Source: an uncultured Oscillospiraceae bacterium (GTDB taxonomy: Bacteria; Bacillota; Clostridia; Oscillospirales; Oscillospiraceae). From it: DNA of 64,000 nucleotides. Where the stretch lies: assembly GCA_934589065.1 (NCBI GenBank), contig CAKTNN010000002.1:47030-111029 (forward strand). Reading direction: 5' to 3'. The position numbers were made by a program, and so were the translations under genes. Under the pieces are notes generated by a model, which was given only the letters and a program-made list of their open reading frames with translations, was not told the origin of the DNA and did no database searches. This document shows positions 34,246 through 43,436 of the stretch, piece by piece; position 1 is the first letter of the stretch; each line of letters starts with the position of its first letter.

Positions 34246-35202
34246 ATGAACATTTTGGTTGTCATGCCCGCAAACGATACCCACCGGGAAAAACTGCAAA
34301 AGGCCGCCCCGGGTGCTGCGTTTACTTACGCCTCTGCCAAGGAGCTTAGCCGGGAGCAGGTGCAAAATGCGGACATCATCATTGGCAACGCACCGGCTGC
34401 GCTGATTTCCGGAAGCGAAAGGCTAAAGCTATTGCAGCTAAACTCCGCCGGTACCGATGGCTACACCGTCCCCGGCGTACTGCCCAAGGGCTGCATCCTG
34501 TGCAACGCCACAGGGGCATACGGCCTGGCAATTTCCGAGCATTCTCTGGGCGCACTGCTGTGCCTGATGAAGAAACTGGACCGGTATCGCCTGAATCAGC
34601 AGCAGCACCTGTGGCAGGATGAGGGCGGCGTTACTTCCATCTACGGCTCCAAAACCTTGGTTGTGGGCTACGGCAACCTGGGCAGCGAATTCGCCAAGCG
34701 GATGAAGGCCCTGGGCAGCACCGTCACCGGCATTCGCCGCTGCAAGACGGAGAAGCCGGAGGAGCTGGAAGCCCTGTATCAGATGGATGCCCTGGAGGAA
34801 TGCCTGAAGGAGGCGGATATCGTTGCCTCCTGCCTGCCGGGGACTCCCGAAACCTATCACCTATTTAATGAGAAAACCTTTGCCCTTATGAAGCCCGGTG
34901 CATATTTTCTGAATGTAGGGCGAGGCAGTGCCGTAGATTCCATGGCTCTGGCAGATGCCCTGAACAGTGGTCACCTGGCAGGAGCCAGCGTAGATGTCAC
35001 CGAACCGGAGCCGCTTCCCCCGGATCATCCTCTGTGGGATGCAAAAAATATCCTCATCACGCCCCATATTTCCGGTCAATACCACCTCAAGCAGACCCAC
35101 GAGCGGATCATCGATATCGCCTGTGAGAATATTTCGGCTTTCCTTTCCGGCAATCCCATGAAGAATATTGTAGACTTTCAAACCGGCTACCGGAAATTGT
35201 AA
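34246..35202 (+). CDS. D-2-hydroxyacid dehydrogenase
   Basis: 318-residue NAD(P)-dependent oxidoreductase. It has a Rossmann motif VVGYGNLGSEFAKRM (about 139-153) and the three catalytic positions: Arg in NVGRGSAVDS, Glu in DVTEPEPLPPDHPLW, and His in TPHISGQYH. The architecture matches the GhrA/SerA-like superfamily, but the specific substrate is not evident. It starts 2 bp after metA, so the two are translationally coupled. That hints at use of a 2-oxo or 2-hydroxy acid linked to methionine metabolism, but nothing in the protein proves it. Confidence 0.88.
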   Translation: MNILVVMPANDTHREKLQKAAPGAAFTYASAKELSREQVQNADIIIGNAPAALISGSERLKLLQLNSAGTDGYTVPGVLPKGCILCNATGAYGLAISEHSLGALLCLMKKLDRYRLNQQQHLWQDEGGVTSIYGSKTLVVGYGNLGSEFAKRMKALGSTVTGIRRCKTEKPEELEALYQMDALEECLKEADIVASCLPGTPETYHLFNEKTFALMKPGAYFLNVGRGSAVDSMALADALNSGHLAGASVDVTEPEPLPPDHPLWDAKNILITPHISGQYHLKQTHERIIDIACENISAFLSGNPMKNIVDFQTGYRKL

Positions 35203-35218
35203 CACAAAAGGAAATCTG

Positions 35219-35346
35219 GGACTGTTGCAAAAAGAGCCTATCTCGTACAAAACGTCCAAAAGAAAAATGTCATTGCAAACCACTGCCGCAGCACTGGTTT
35301 GCAATGACACTTCTTTTTTATGCACGTTTTCTTTTTGCAACAGTCA
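35219..35346. repeat. 128-bp long inverted-repeat element with internal palindrome
   Basis: Terminal arms GACTGTTGCAAAAAGA (35220-35235) and its exact complement (35330-35345) enclose an inner 15-bp perfect hairpin (TGTCATTGCAAACCA with TGGTTTGCAATGACA, 35268-35312 region). The inner sequence shares CACTGGTT-GCAATGACA with the tandem repeat at 4042-4156. It lies exactly between convergent genes and probably works as a bidirectional terminator or is a small mobile element relic. Confidence 0.8.
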
Positions 35347-35355
35347 CAATTTCGC

Positions 35356-35964
35356 TTATTTATTAACCACCGAATCCACGGTTTTTGCCAGGATACCGCC
35401 GAGAATTCCACAGGCGGCAGCTTCTGCCAACCCCTGAACGCCTACCAGCAGCACTACAAACATAAGGGGATTTGCAGCCCCCAGCTTGGTTACCAAGTTC
35501 TGTACAAAGTCACAGCGGTAGAATACCAGCACAATATAACCCATAAAGAACAGAGTATTGAGCAGCGGTGCACTGACGGCTCCCACAAAATAGCTCCAGG
35601 TTCCCTTATGGTCAGCCTTTCTGCACAGGCGGTACACATAGCCGCAGCAAAGGCCCATCAGCAGCCGCATTCCCACACACAGAATTACCGTGTGCACCGG
35701 GCTAATGGCAAAGAACGCCCCCGTCATAGCCGAGCGACCGGAAATGGCATCCGTCAAGCTGAGAATGCCAAAGATTGCGCCCATGACCATGCCCTCCAAG
35801 GGGCCGCAGAGAATCGCGCCCATGGCAATGGGCAGCGTCAAAAAGCTCATGTTCAGCGGCCCTACCGGAACCGCACCCAGGCCAATTGCCCGCATGACCA
35901 GCTCAATGGCAATGAGCAGCGCCAGCTTTGTCAGCCGTTTCACGCTTGTAGAAGTGGTTTTCAT
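35356..35964 (-). CDS. ECF transporter S component, probably pantothenate (PanT-like)
   Basis: 202-residue integral membrane protein with about six helices and the small-residue-rich N-terminal helix of ECF substrate-binding subunits (KRLTKLALLIAIELVMRAIGLG). The GPLNMSFLTLPIAMGAILCGPLEGMVMGAIFG stretch is typical of vitamin-type S components. The start at 35964 follows AGGAGG; an earlier in-frame ATG at 36024 has no site. The gene directly follows coaX (pantothenate kinase) on the same strand, which suggests pantothenate as substrate. The shared energising module is not in the window. Confidence 0.8.
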   Translation of the reverse strand: MKTTSTSVKRLTKLALLIAIELVMRAIGLGAVPVGPLNMSFLTLPIAMGAILCGPLEGMVMGAIFGILSLTDAISGRSAMTGAFFAISPVHTVILCVGMRLLMGLCCGYVYRLCRKADHKGTWSYFVGAVSAPLLNTLFFMGYIVLVFYRCDFVQNLVTKLGAANPLMFVVLLVGVQGLAEAAACGILGGILAKTVDSVVNK

Positions 35965-36116
35965 ATTCAATTCCTCCTGCTGCCGTTCCGTTTTCGGATA
36001 CAGCGCATTTTTATTTATGTCCACTCCCCCTTTGGAGCCGATCCACTGCTATTCCAAAACCGGATACAGCGCGGTGGCTTTCCAAAAGGAAAGAAAAACA
36101 TCTTTTACCCTGGGCC

Positions 36117-36144
36117 ATTATACACGGATTCATAGAAAATGCAA
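36117..36144 (-). promoter_or_regulatory. promoter of the ECF S-component gene
   Basis: On the minus strand TTGCAT (36139-36144) and TATAAT (36117-36122) are spaced by 16 bp, immediately after the coaX stop. The leader to the start is about 145 nt and was not recognised as a riboswitch. Confidence 0.65.
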
Positions 36145-36147
36145 GCC

Positions 36148-36921
36148 TTATTTATTCAGCACATATAAATAGGCCAGGCCCTTTAAAATCATATCCGGGT
36201 CATAAAAATGAGGATGGCGCACCAGGTTGTCCACATAAGCAGCACCGCCGCCGGTGATAACCAGGTTCACGTTTTCTCCCAGCTCTTCCTCAATGCTGGA
36301 GACGATTCCATCCAGCAGCGCTGCCGTCCCGTATACCGCACCGGAGAGCATGGCACTCTGCGTATTGTTGCCCACCACCTGCTTCGGGGTATGGAGCTCC
36401 AGTCTGGGAAGCTGGGCGGTATGCCGGGACAAAGCCTTCAGTCCCGTTTCCATGCCTGCGCAGATCACGCCGCCGCAGAAAACGCCGCCCTCTTTTATTA
36501 CATTAAAGGTAGTTGCCGTACCCAAGTCTGCAGTGACCAGCGGAAGCGGATAGTGGGCTGCTGCCCAGGCGCAATCTACCAGGCGATCCCTGCCTACCTT
36601 TTCAGGATTTGGCACGTCCACCTGAATGCCAAGCCTGCTATCCTGGGTGATTACCAGCGGCTCCATACCGAAAATGGAATAGGCCGCCTCCCAAATCACA
36701 TCCAGTACCCGGGGCACAACGCTGGAAATCACCACGCCGGAAAAATCTTCCAGTTCCCGGCCCAAATCTTTCAGCCGTTTCAGCAGATGCACCGTGTAGT
36801 CCGCTGCATCCCAGGTGCAATCCGTGTCCAGCTTGGTGCGAAACCGCACCTCATAGCCCTTTTCCGCCTCTACGCCGCCGAAGGACACAGTGGTATTGCC
36901 GATATCAACTACCAGAATCAT
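36148..36921 (-). CDS. coaX: type III pantothenate kinase
   Basis: 257-residue CoaX, catalysing the first step of coenzyme A synthesis. It has the ASKHA phosphate-1 motif DIGNTTVSFG (6-15), the pantothenate region PEKVGRDRLVDC, and the phosphate-2 region TADLGTATTFNVI with the catalytic Asp. The C-terminal adenosine motif ITGGGAAYV is also present. GAGG lies before the ATG. It has its own promoter (36977-37005), and an ECF S component follows. Confidence 0.95.
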   Translation of the reverse strand: MILVVDIGNTTVSFGGVEAEKGYEVRFRTKLDTDCTWDAADYTVHLLKRLKDLGRELEDFSGVVISSVVPRVLDVIWEAAYSIFGMEPLVITQDSRLGIQVDVPNPEKVGRDRLVDCAWAAAHYPLPLVTADLGTATTFNVIKEGGVFCGGVICAGMETGLKALSRHTAQLPRLELHTPKQVVGNNTQSAMLSGAVYGTAALLDGIVSSIEEELGENVNLVITGGGAAYVDNLVRHPHFYDPDMILKGLAYLYVLNK

Positions 36922-36976
36922 AAATAATTCCTCTGTTCGGAAGGCTCACCCCGATAAAACGTGGGTGGCTGAGGCT

Positions 36977-37005
36977 ATTATAACGGTCAGAGCGCCGCTT
37001 GGCAA
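36977..37005 (-). promoter_or_regulatory. promoter of coaX
   Basis: On the minus strand TTGCCA (37000-37005) and TATAAT (36977-36982) are spaced by 17 bp. The gap 36922-37280 holds this promoter and the divergent yerC promoter and no recognisable RNA gene. Confidence 0.75.
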
Positions 37006-37164
37006 TGGTTTTGTTGAGATGCAGAAGAATTATTTGCACATTCGGCAGCTTTCTCCCCGCCTCTTTCGGTGGGACACTCCGGCATAATAGCACTTTAGAC
37101 AAATAAAGTTTGTTCCGATGCAAATATTTTGGTTCTCGACTTGGATTATTTTTTGCAAAACAGC

Positions 37165-37193
37165 TTTACAGATTTAGCGAAGTAAAGTATAAT
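37165..37193 (+). promoter_or_regulatory. promoter of yerC
   Basis: TTTACA (37165-37170) and TATAAT (37188-37193) are spaced by 17 bp, about 90 bp upstream of the gene, which has AAGGAGG. Confidence 0.75.
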
Positions 37194-37280
37194 AAATACA
37201 TCTATTGTGTGCGGAAGAATTGAATTTACATTTGTCCGCAGCCCTTCTAGGGCTGCACCCAGTATAAGGAGGTAACCACT

Positions 37281-37556
37281 ATGGAGCGGCAGGAAAAGAT
37301 TGATGCACTGTACCAAACCATCGTTTCCCTGGAATCGGCGGAGGCCTGTCGGGATTTATTTGAGGATTTGTGCACGCAGAAAGAGCTGGAAAAAATGGCT
37401 GAGCGAATCTATGCAGCCAAGCTTTTGTTGGAGGGTAAAACCTACAACCAGGTAATTGCTGAGGCTGACATTTCCTCCGCAACCCTCAGCCGGGTTTCCC
37501 GCTGTGTACAGTATGGCAAGGGATACTCCAGGCTATTAAAAGTTGACACAGAATAA
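37281..37556 (+). CDS. yerC: YerC/TrpR-like DNA-binding protein
   Basis: 91-residue helical protein of the YerC/YecD family with a TrpR-like helix-turn-helix: TYNQVIAEADISSATLSRVS (about residues 54-73), where DISSATLSRVSR is the recognition helix. Family members are widespread in Firmicutes, with no general agreed target. TAAGGAGG precedes the ATG by 6 bp. It is a monocistronic gene followed by a nested hairpin terminator. Confidence 0.88.
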   Translation: MERQEKIDALYQTIVSLESAEACRDLFEDLCTQKELEKMAERIYAAKLLLEGKTYNQVIAEADISSATLSRVSRCVQYGKGYSRLLKVDTE

Positions 37557-37577
37557 GGTTTCTTTAAACAAAACAAA

Positions 37578-37656
37578 CCGGTGGATACGCCGGTGCGACG
37601 TTCCCCCCCTTCTGGAAAGCGGAGGAATTATCACACCGGTTATTCACCGGATTTTT
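37578..37656. terminator. nested hairpin between convergent genes
   Basis: Outer arms CCGGTGGATA (37578-37587) and TATTCACCGG (37641-37650) enclose an inner CCGGTG/CACCGG pair (37590-37595 and 37634-37639). ATTTTTG follows on the plus strand. Its long, nested form recalls the other inverted-repeat elements of this window but its ends differ. Confidence 0.65.
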
Positions 37657-37668
37657 GCGTTTTTGCCC

Positions 37669-39431
37669 CTAGCATACTTTCTTAGGTGACAGACAAGCTG
37701 CAATGACCATGGGGAGCACGCAGGCCACACTGTATGCATAGCGGAATTCCGCGTACACAGGGGTTGCCGCCAGCAGCGTGCCCACAATCATAATCGGCAA
37801 TACCGTGGTAAACAGGGCATTCTTATCCCGTTTCAGCCAGGCCGCATAGGCTCCAAGCAGCAGCGCCCAGATATACAGGCCCAAGCTGGAAAGGGGCTGC
37901 AAAACGGGGGTTGTAAACAGCGATGCATAGCTTAGGTAAGCCTGACGTGCTGACGCGCTGAAAACGGTATTCTCCAGCCCCAGTTCATTGGGGGCTCCGA
38001 AATAGGCGGCGATCTCTTCATCGTACCAGCGCCAGTAGCGGTAGCCGCCATTCCAGTAGCCCTTTGTTTCGTCAACCCAGGCATGAACATAGGCACTGGG
38101 ATTTTTAGTCCCAGTGTAATATAGAGCTTCAAGTACTCCAGCTTATGGCTTTGCAAATATGCCTGATTGTTCCGCTCCCGCACCAGCATTTTCATAGGGT
38201 CGGAAATTCTTCCGGTGTAAGTTTCGGGAATTCGTTCCACGTCCACCACCTGGTTCAAAAGCTGTTCTTCCTCCGACGTTAAGGGCTTTCCCTCCAAAAC
38301 CGCCCGGCTGATTTGCTGCAATGGGATAGATAACGATTCGATCGTATCCGGCTGAGCAACATTCATTGCCTTCAGCACAGGGTGCTTCAGGACAAAGCAC
38401 CCGCAAATCACCGCCGCCAAAATCAGCAGCAGCTTTTTTTCCTTTTTATGGAACAGCAATCCAAATACCACCGTGCTGGCTGCAAAGGCCAGCAGGCCAT
38501 TGCTTCTAAGCAGGCACACTCCGATTGCAGAAAGCACCCAAACTACCAGGCTCGACCGGTGCCGTTCACGGCTTTCCAGCATACGGAAACCGCTGGTAAT
38601 AAAAAATGTTACTGCCGCCGCAAAGGGCACATCCTTCCAAACCGAAAAGCTGTAAGTGATGTGGAAGGGCATCATCAGAAACCAGACAAAAGCGGCAATC
38701 GTTCCTCCCCTGCTCCCCGTAGTGCTATAAACCGTACACAGCACATAGGCAAAGCAGCAGGACATCATCAGAACGGAGAAGACACTGTATGCGGCTACCC
38801 CTGCGTTCAGATTTCCAAAGAGCTTATCGCCCAGTGTTAAAAACAGGCGAATCAGTTGACTGTTATAAAAGGGATGATGGTTGGTGTACCTCCCAGTTTG
38901 AATCTGAGTCATCTGGTCAATGCTGTCTGACGTAAATAGTCCCGGATAGAAAGAGAGGAACATTGCCGCCAAGTAAACCAGTGCCAGAATGAGCCATCCC
39001 AGCAAAAAAACTCTTTTTTCAGATTCCCGGCTGGCCTTCGGATTTGCATGGCTGGCAACCCGCATCTTCCAATAAAGCCACCGGAACAGCTGGCGAAATA
39101 AAATATAGCCGCTGCACAGCAGCAGGCAAAGATTCATAATCCGCCGGAATATGCCCAGCATTCCGTTATAATCCAAGGGAAGCAGGCCAAAATTCGCCAG
39201 TGCCACCGCACCGGACAGCATGGCAGCGCCGATGCCTGCCGCAATGCGGCTGTCTTTGGGCTCATCCCAGGCTCCAAGCCGAAGCAGAAACAGGGAGGCC
39301 GCCACAGAAAGAAGGGCTGTCAGAGTGTAGGATGCAAGAAGCGCATCCGACTTTCGGAGAAAGATACACCAGAATAGAGCCGCCGCTACGACAATCAGCT
39401 CATGTAGAATGCCCTGTATGCCTTTGTTCAT
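37669..39431 (-). pseudogene. DUF6020-like polytopic membrane protein gene with a frameshift
   Basis: The first 450 or so codons from ATG 39431 encode a membrane protein of the DUF6020 type: about ten helices and the motif SFYPGLFTSDSIDQMTQ followed by NHHPFYNSQL, as in bacterial mannosyltransferase-like families. Near 38101-38107 the frame is lost in a run of five A (minus strand). Adding one base restores a continuous reading (LGLKNPSAYVHAWVD, then YWNGGYRYWRWYD) that joins without a stop to the last 77 codons, ending at 37669 (LGLYIWALLLGAYAAWLKR). The intact product would be about 586 residues. Either a real mutation, slippage site or sequencing error. Confidence 0.8.
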
Positions 39432-39443
39432 TTTCTCACTTCC

Positions 39444-40220
39444 TTAAAAATCAATGATTCCCAGAAGATTTAAGCCCATTTTCACAAACAGCAGCGCCAG
39501 CACCAGGAACATGACAATTCGGATTTTCCCCCCGCCGCCGCGGATGGCAAAGCGGGCTCCCAGATAATTTCCCAGCATGGAAGAGAGCATGGCTGGAATG
39601 CCGATGGAAAACAGGATATCCCCATGGAGGAAATATATCACCATAGAGGCCACATTGGATGCCAGATTCGCAATTTTGGCGCAGCCGGAGGATTTTACCA
39701 GCGTATACCCCAGCCCCAGGGAGAAGCCGATTGCCAGGAAAGTTCCCGTTCCCGGGCCCACCAGGCCATCGTACAGGCCCACCAGCAGGCCGATGCCGAG
39801 GGAAATCAGAATTGTAAGCGTTTTCCCCTTATCTGGCTTTTCCTCCACGCCGAAGTTTCTGGACAGCACCAGAATAACCGCCACAACCGGCAGCGTACCC
39901 ACCACAATCATTTGCAGCACATTCTCCCGCAGGTACACCGCAAGAGAGGTTCCCACGCTGGAGCCTGCCAAAGAGCCCACCGCCGCCGGGATGGCACACA
40001 GCCAATTCACGTTTCCGGAGCGGGCATAGCGCCAAGAGGCCAACGCCGTACCGAATCCATTGGCAAACTTATTGGTTCCCGCCGCAATTTTCATTGGGAT
40101 GCCTGCCAGCAGGTAGGCCGGAATGGAAATCACTCCGCCGCCCCCCGCCACAGAATCCACAAAGCCCGCCAGAAACACCAGTGGGCAGATAATCAAAAAT
40201 GTCCAAGCCGTAATATGCAT
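39444..40220 (-). CDS. TSUP (TauE/SafE) family permease
   Basis: 258-residue membrane protein with about eight helices in two repeats. Each begins with the family motif: LAGFVDSVAGGGGVISIPAYLLAG (about residues 17-40) and VGLYDGLVGPGTGTFLAIGF (about 140-160). The family exports or imports sulfite, sulfoacetate and related organosulfur anions; the substrate here cannot be chosen. It lies between two DUF6020-like genes on the same strand. GAGAGAAAG precedes the ATG. Confidence 0.9.
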   Translation of the reverse strand: MHITAWTFLIICPLVFLAGFVDSVAGGGGVISIPAYLLAGIPMKIAAGTNKFANGFGTALASWRYARSGNVNWLCAIPAAVGSLAGSSVGTSLAVYLRENVLQMIVVGTLPVVAVILVLSRNFGVEEKPDKGKTLTILISLGIGLLVGLYDGLVGPGTGTFLAIGFSLGLGYTLVKSSGCAKIANLASNVASMVIYFLHGDILFSIGIPAMLSSMLGNYLGARFAIRGGGGKIRIVMFLVLALLFVKMGLNLLGIIDF

Positions 40221-40255
40221 CGTCTTTCTCTCTTTTCTTCTCTAAGCGAATATGG

Positions 40256-42073
40256 TCATTTATTTCTTTCGTCGTTTGGGATACATGATACACGAAATAG
40301 CATCAGCAGAACCGGCACAGTAACGATCAAGGGAAACGCATAGCGCTGTGATCCGTTCAAATGTGCAAAAAGGAACCCGATCGTCAATGAAAGGACACTT
40401 AGCAGCCATACTTCTTTCCTTTTATCCTTTTGCCAAACCGATGCTGCGTATAGAATCAGGCTGAGCCATGTATAGATCCCCGGGCCCACAAGCTCCCTCC
40501 AAATTGGCTGAAACGACGCTCGGTAGAGCCATTCTTCCATTTTCTGTCTTTGTTCTTCCGGATAAAAACGGTAAAAATTACTTCTTTCCGTTGGGCATAC
40601 GTCCTGGAACGAGCATAGTTCCGTAGAGATGCGTTCTCCTTCCGAAGACCAGGGTGTGTAGTACCAATTGCGGGAATGCACAACGGCATCCAAGACAGTA
40701 AGCGGGTGCTTCATCAAAAACGTCCCATGGAGTTTTATGTAGTTCCATACCTGTGCATTGGAAGCAGCGTGATATGTCGATTTGATTATATCAACCCGTT
40801 CGGGAGAATAATTATAGTGTACCGCGCCATAATCCAGTACATCTGCTATAATCTGTTTTTCCTCCTGACTAAGCTCCTCATCATAGCGGGCACAGTAGTA
40901 GGCAGAAATAAAGTAAAAGAGGCTATAATTCTCTCGTTCCATTGGTTTTTCAACACCAATAGCGGGAAATAACCATTCATTCAGGCAAAAATGTCCTGCA
41001 AAAATGAGGCAGCAAGCCACTGCAATCAATCTGCGAATATCTGTTTTTAGAAATAGCAAGCCGCACAGGCAGACCAATACCAGGTAAACCGCACCTTTTC
41101 TCGTTGCCGCGCAAAGGATTGCCAGCCCCAAAAGTATCCATACGTCCTTGCCTTTTGTTCCACGAGTACATCTTCGCAGGTATAGAGCAAACAGAAGAAA
41201 CACAGCTGCATGGACAGTGTCTTTTAGAACTGCCCCAGCGAAAGATGCAAATACCGGCATGATTCCAAAGAAAAGGCATAGTCCCCATCCAGCAAAAATA
41301 CTTCTGCGCTCCACTGCAACTTCTCTGCAAGCGAAGGAAAATGCTGCCAGCAATATGCAAACCTGGAACAAAACGCAAACAGCAATACCGATATTGTCTC
41401 CTCCCAGCCATTTTCCAAGGCTGAACAGGCATCCATACACCACCGTAAGCAGCACCGGATTGGAGGCTTCCCAGGGAATTGCCCCGCGGAACTGCAATAT
41501 TTGCGTAACACTGTCACGATAAATAGAGCCAGGTGCCCGGAGTATCAAAATGGGTAGCCAGCAAAGAAGCATTGTTCCAGCCCACAGTAAACATTTCCTT
41601 GCACCAACCGCAGGCACGTGCCTATCCTTCATAGGGCGGTTTAGCAGCTGAAGTGCAAGCAGTATCAGTGCATACCAGCTTCCGGTCTGTGCCACCCAGC
41701 ATAGTACCGTTTCGGTCAGGGACGCACCGGGAAATCCAACCAAGTTGACAAGTTCTCCGGTTTTGGAGCGATACAGCAATGTGTTACCTGCGAAAAAAAG
41801 AGCCAGCAGAACAGCCGGAAGATAATACTTATGCGAGGATTTCAGCAATACATGAACTTCCACATAAGCCAACACAAAGCATAGTGCACAGAAAAAGGCA
41901 AAGCGAGCTGTATTGTGAAATAGATTATAATACAAGCTGTACCGCAAATGCCCTGCTAAGGCTCCAGCCTCCGCAGACATCCCGATTGCCTGAATGACCA
42001 GTTCCGAAAGCAGCGTAATGCCCCACCAGCCAATCACAAATATCCACTTTTTCCAGGTCAATCTCTCATTCAT
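40256..42073 (-). CDS. DUF6020-like polytopic membrane protein
   Basis: 605-residue protein with about 12 to 14 helices. It has a conserved loop RAPGSIYRDSVTQILQFRG, then NPVLLTVVYGCLFSLGK, corresponding to the PG-x-DS-x-Q / HHP motif region of the frameshifted relative at 37669, but with the His pair replaced (EASNPV). A large extracellular segment spans about residues 400-500. Such proteins look like lipid-linked-sugar glycosyltransferases (GT-C), but no catalytic Asp-containing loop was proven. GAGGGG precedes the ATG. The gene is slightly more AT-rich than its flanks. Function unknown. Confidence 0.7.
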   Translation of the reverse strand: MNERLTWKKWIFVIGWWGITLLSELVIQAIGMSAEAGALAGHLRYSLYYNLFHNTARFAFFCALCFVLAYVEVHVLLKSSHKYYLPAVLLALFFAGNTLLYRSKTGELVNLVGFPGASLTETVLCWVAQTGSWYALILLALQLLNRPMKDRHVPAVGARKCLLWAGTMLLCWLPILILRAPGSIYRDSVTQILQFRGAIPWEASNPVLLTVVYGCLFSLGKWLGGDNIGIAVCVLFQVCILLAAFSFACREVAVERRSIFAGWGLCLFFGIMPVFASFAGAVLKDTVHAAVFLLFALYLRRCTRGTKGKDVWILLGLAILCAATRKGAVYLVLVCLCGLLFLKTDIRRLIAVACCLIFAGHFCLNEWLFPAIGVEKPMERENYSLFYFISAYYCARYDEELSQEEKQIIADVLDYGAVHYNYSPERVDIIKSTYHAASNAQVWNYIKLHGTFLMKHPLTVLDAVVHSRNWYYTPWSSEGERISTELCSFQDVCPTERSNFYRFYPEEQRQKMEEWLYRASFQPIWRELVGPGIYTWLSLILYAASVWQKDKRKEVWLLSVLSLTIGFLFAHLNGSQRYAFPLIVTVPVLLMLFRVSCIPNDERNK

Positions 42074-42192
42074 TGCCGTTTCCCCTCACTTCATTTTCTC
42101 TCCGCTTATTTTTGCCACCATTATACCGCTAAAGTCCTTTAGATTCCATTGTGAAAACTACCGAAAGCACAAAGGATGGCGCATTTTTCCCA

Positions 42193-42221
42193 TTGCGATT
42201 TTCCCAAGGAACGGATATAAT
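42193..42221 (+). promoter_or_regulatory. promoter of the aldo/keto reductase-XRE pair
   Basis: TTGCGA (42193-42198) and TATAAT (42216-42221) are spaced by 17 bp, 28 bp upstream of the ATG at 42250. Confidence 0.75.
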
Positions 42222-42249
42222 GGGGAAAATCCCCCAGGAGGTTCATCCT

Positions 42250-43428
42250 ATGCAATATCGCAATGACCGTTACGGCAACCCTATCTCGATCTTGGGCTAT
42301 GGATGTATGCGCTTTACTCAAACAGCCGGAAAGATCGACCTGAATAAAGCAGAGCAGGAAATACTGGAAGCCTTTCGCGCCGGTGTGAACTACTACGATA
42401 CCGCCTATGTTTATCCCGGCAGTGAAGCGGCTCTGGGCGAAATCCTTGCCCGGAACCACATTCGGGATCAGGTAAATATTGCGACAAAATTACCACACTA
42501 TTTGATTAAAAAGCCGGACAGCATGGAAACCTACTTTGCAGAAGAGCTCCGCCGACTGCAAACCGACCATGTGGACTATTACCTGATGCACATGCTCACC
42601 GATACCAAAACCTGGGAACGCCTGGTTGCCCTTGGCATTCTCACCTGGCTGGAAGAGAAAAAGAAAAGCGGCGCCATCCGCCAGGTAGGCTTTTCCTACC
42701 ACGGAAACTCCGATATGTTTTGCAAGCTTCTGGATGTTTATGACTGGGATTTTTGTCAAATTCAGTACAATTATCTGGATGAAAACTCCCAGGCCGGTGT
42801 TACCGGACTGCATCGGGCCGCAGAAAAGGGACTGCCCGTCATTATCATGGAGCCCCTGCGGGGCGGTCGGCTGACAAACGGATTGCCCGCGTCTGCCCGG
42901 CACGTTATGGAGCACGCCCATATCGACCGCACCCCTGCACAGTGGGCCTTCTCCTGGCTATGGGATCAGAAGGAAGTAACCTGTGTTTTGTCCGGCATGA
43001 ACTCTCTGGAGATGGTCCGGGAAAACGTTCGTACCGCCGATTCCGCAAAGGCGGGCGCTCTTACAGAGGAAGACCGTGCCATTCTGCGCAAGGTTGTGGC
43101 TGCCATCAACGAAAACATGAAGGTCGGCTGTACCGGCTGCCGGTACTGCATGCCCTGCCCCAGAGGAGTGGATATTCCGGGAACCTTTGCCGCCTATAAC
43201 CGGCTTGCTTCCGACGGCTACTGGAAGGCTTTGACGGAGTACTTTATGATCACCGGTATACGCAAGGACTATACGGGCCCCGGCAACTGTATCGGCTGCG
43301 GGAAATGTGAGCAGCACTGCCCACAGCACCTACCCATTCGGGAAGAACTGAAAAAGGCGAAAAAGGACATGGAGGGTCTTCCCTATAAGCTGGGCAAGCT
43401 TGCGCTGCCCCACATCATGCACTACTAA
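42250..43428 (+). CDS. aldo/keto reductase with C-terminal ferredoxin-type clusters
   Basis: 392-residue oxidoreductase. The N-terminal TIM barrel has the catalytic Asp/Tyr in NYYDTAYVYPGSE (about residue 50), the Lys in IATKLP, and the His in YYLMHMLTD. The C-terminal 100 residues hold two 4Fe-4S binding motifs: CTGCRYCMPCPRGVDIP and CIGCGKCEQHCPQHLP. These domain pairs are common in anaerobes and imply ferredoxin-linked reduction of a carbonyl. AGGAGG lies before the ATG. An XRE regulator gene follows 8 bp later. Confidence 0.92.
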   Translation: MQYRNDRYGNPISILGYGCMRFTQTAGKIDLNKAEQEILEAFRAGVNYYDTAYVYPGSEAALGEILARNHIRDQVNIATKLPHYLIKKPDSMETYFAEELRRLQTDHVDYYLMHMLTDTKTWERLVALGILTWLEEKKKSGAIRQVGFSYHGNSDMFCKLLDVYDWDFCQIQYNYLDENSQAGVTGLHRAAEKGLPVIIMEPLRGGRLTNGLPASARHVMEHAHIDRTPAQWAFSWLWDQKEVTCVLSGMNSLEMVRENVRTADSAKAGALTEEDRAILRKVVAAINENMKVGCTGCRYCMPCPRGVDIPGTFAAYNRLASDGYWKALTEYFMITGIRKDYTGPGNCIGCGKCEQHCPQHLPIREELKKAKKDMEGLPYKLGKLALPHIMHY

Positions 43429-43436
43429 GGAGCACT

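Noticed and set aside
35965..36116. Vitamin riboswitch in the leader of the ECF S-component gene
   Set aside because: No conserved riboswitch core was recognised, only scattered pairing.
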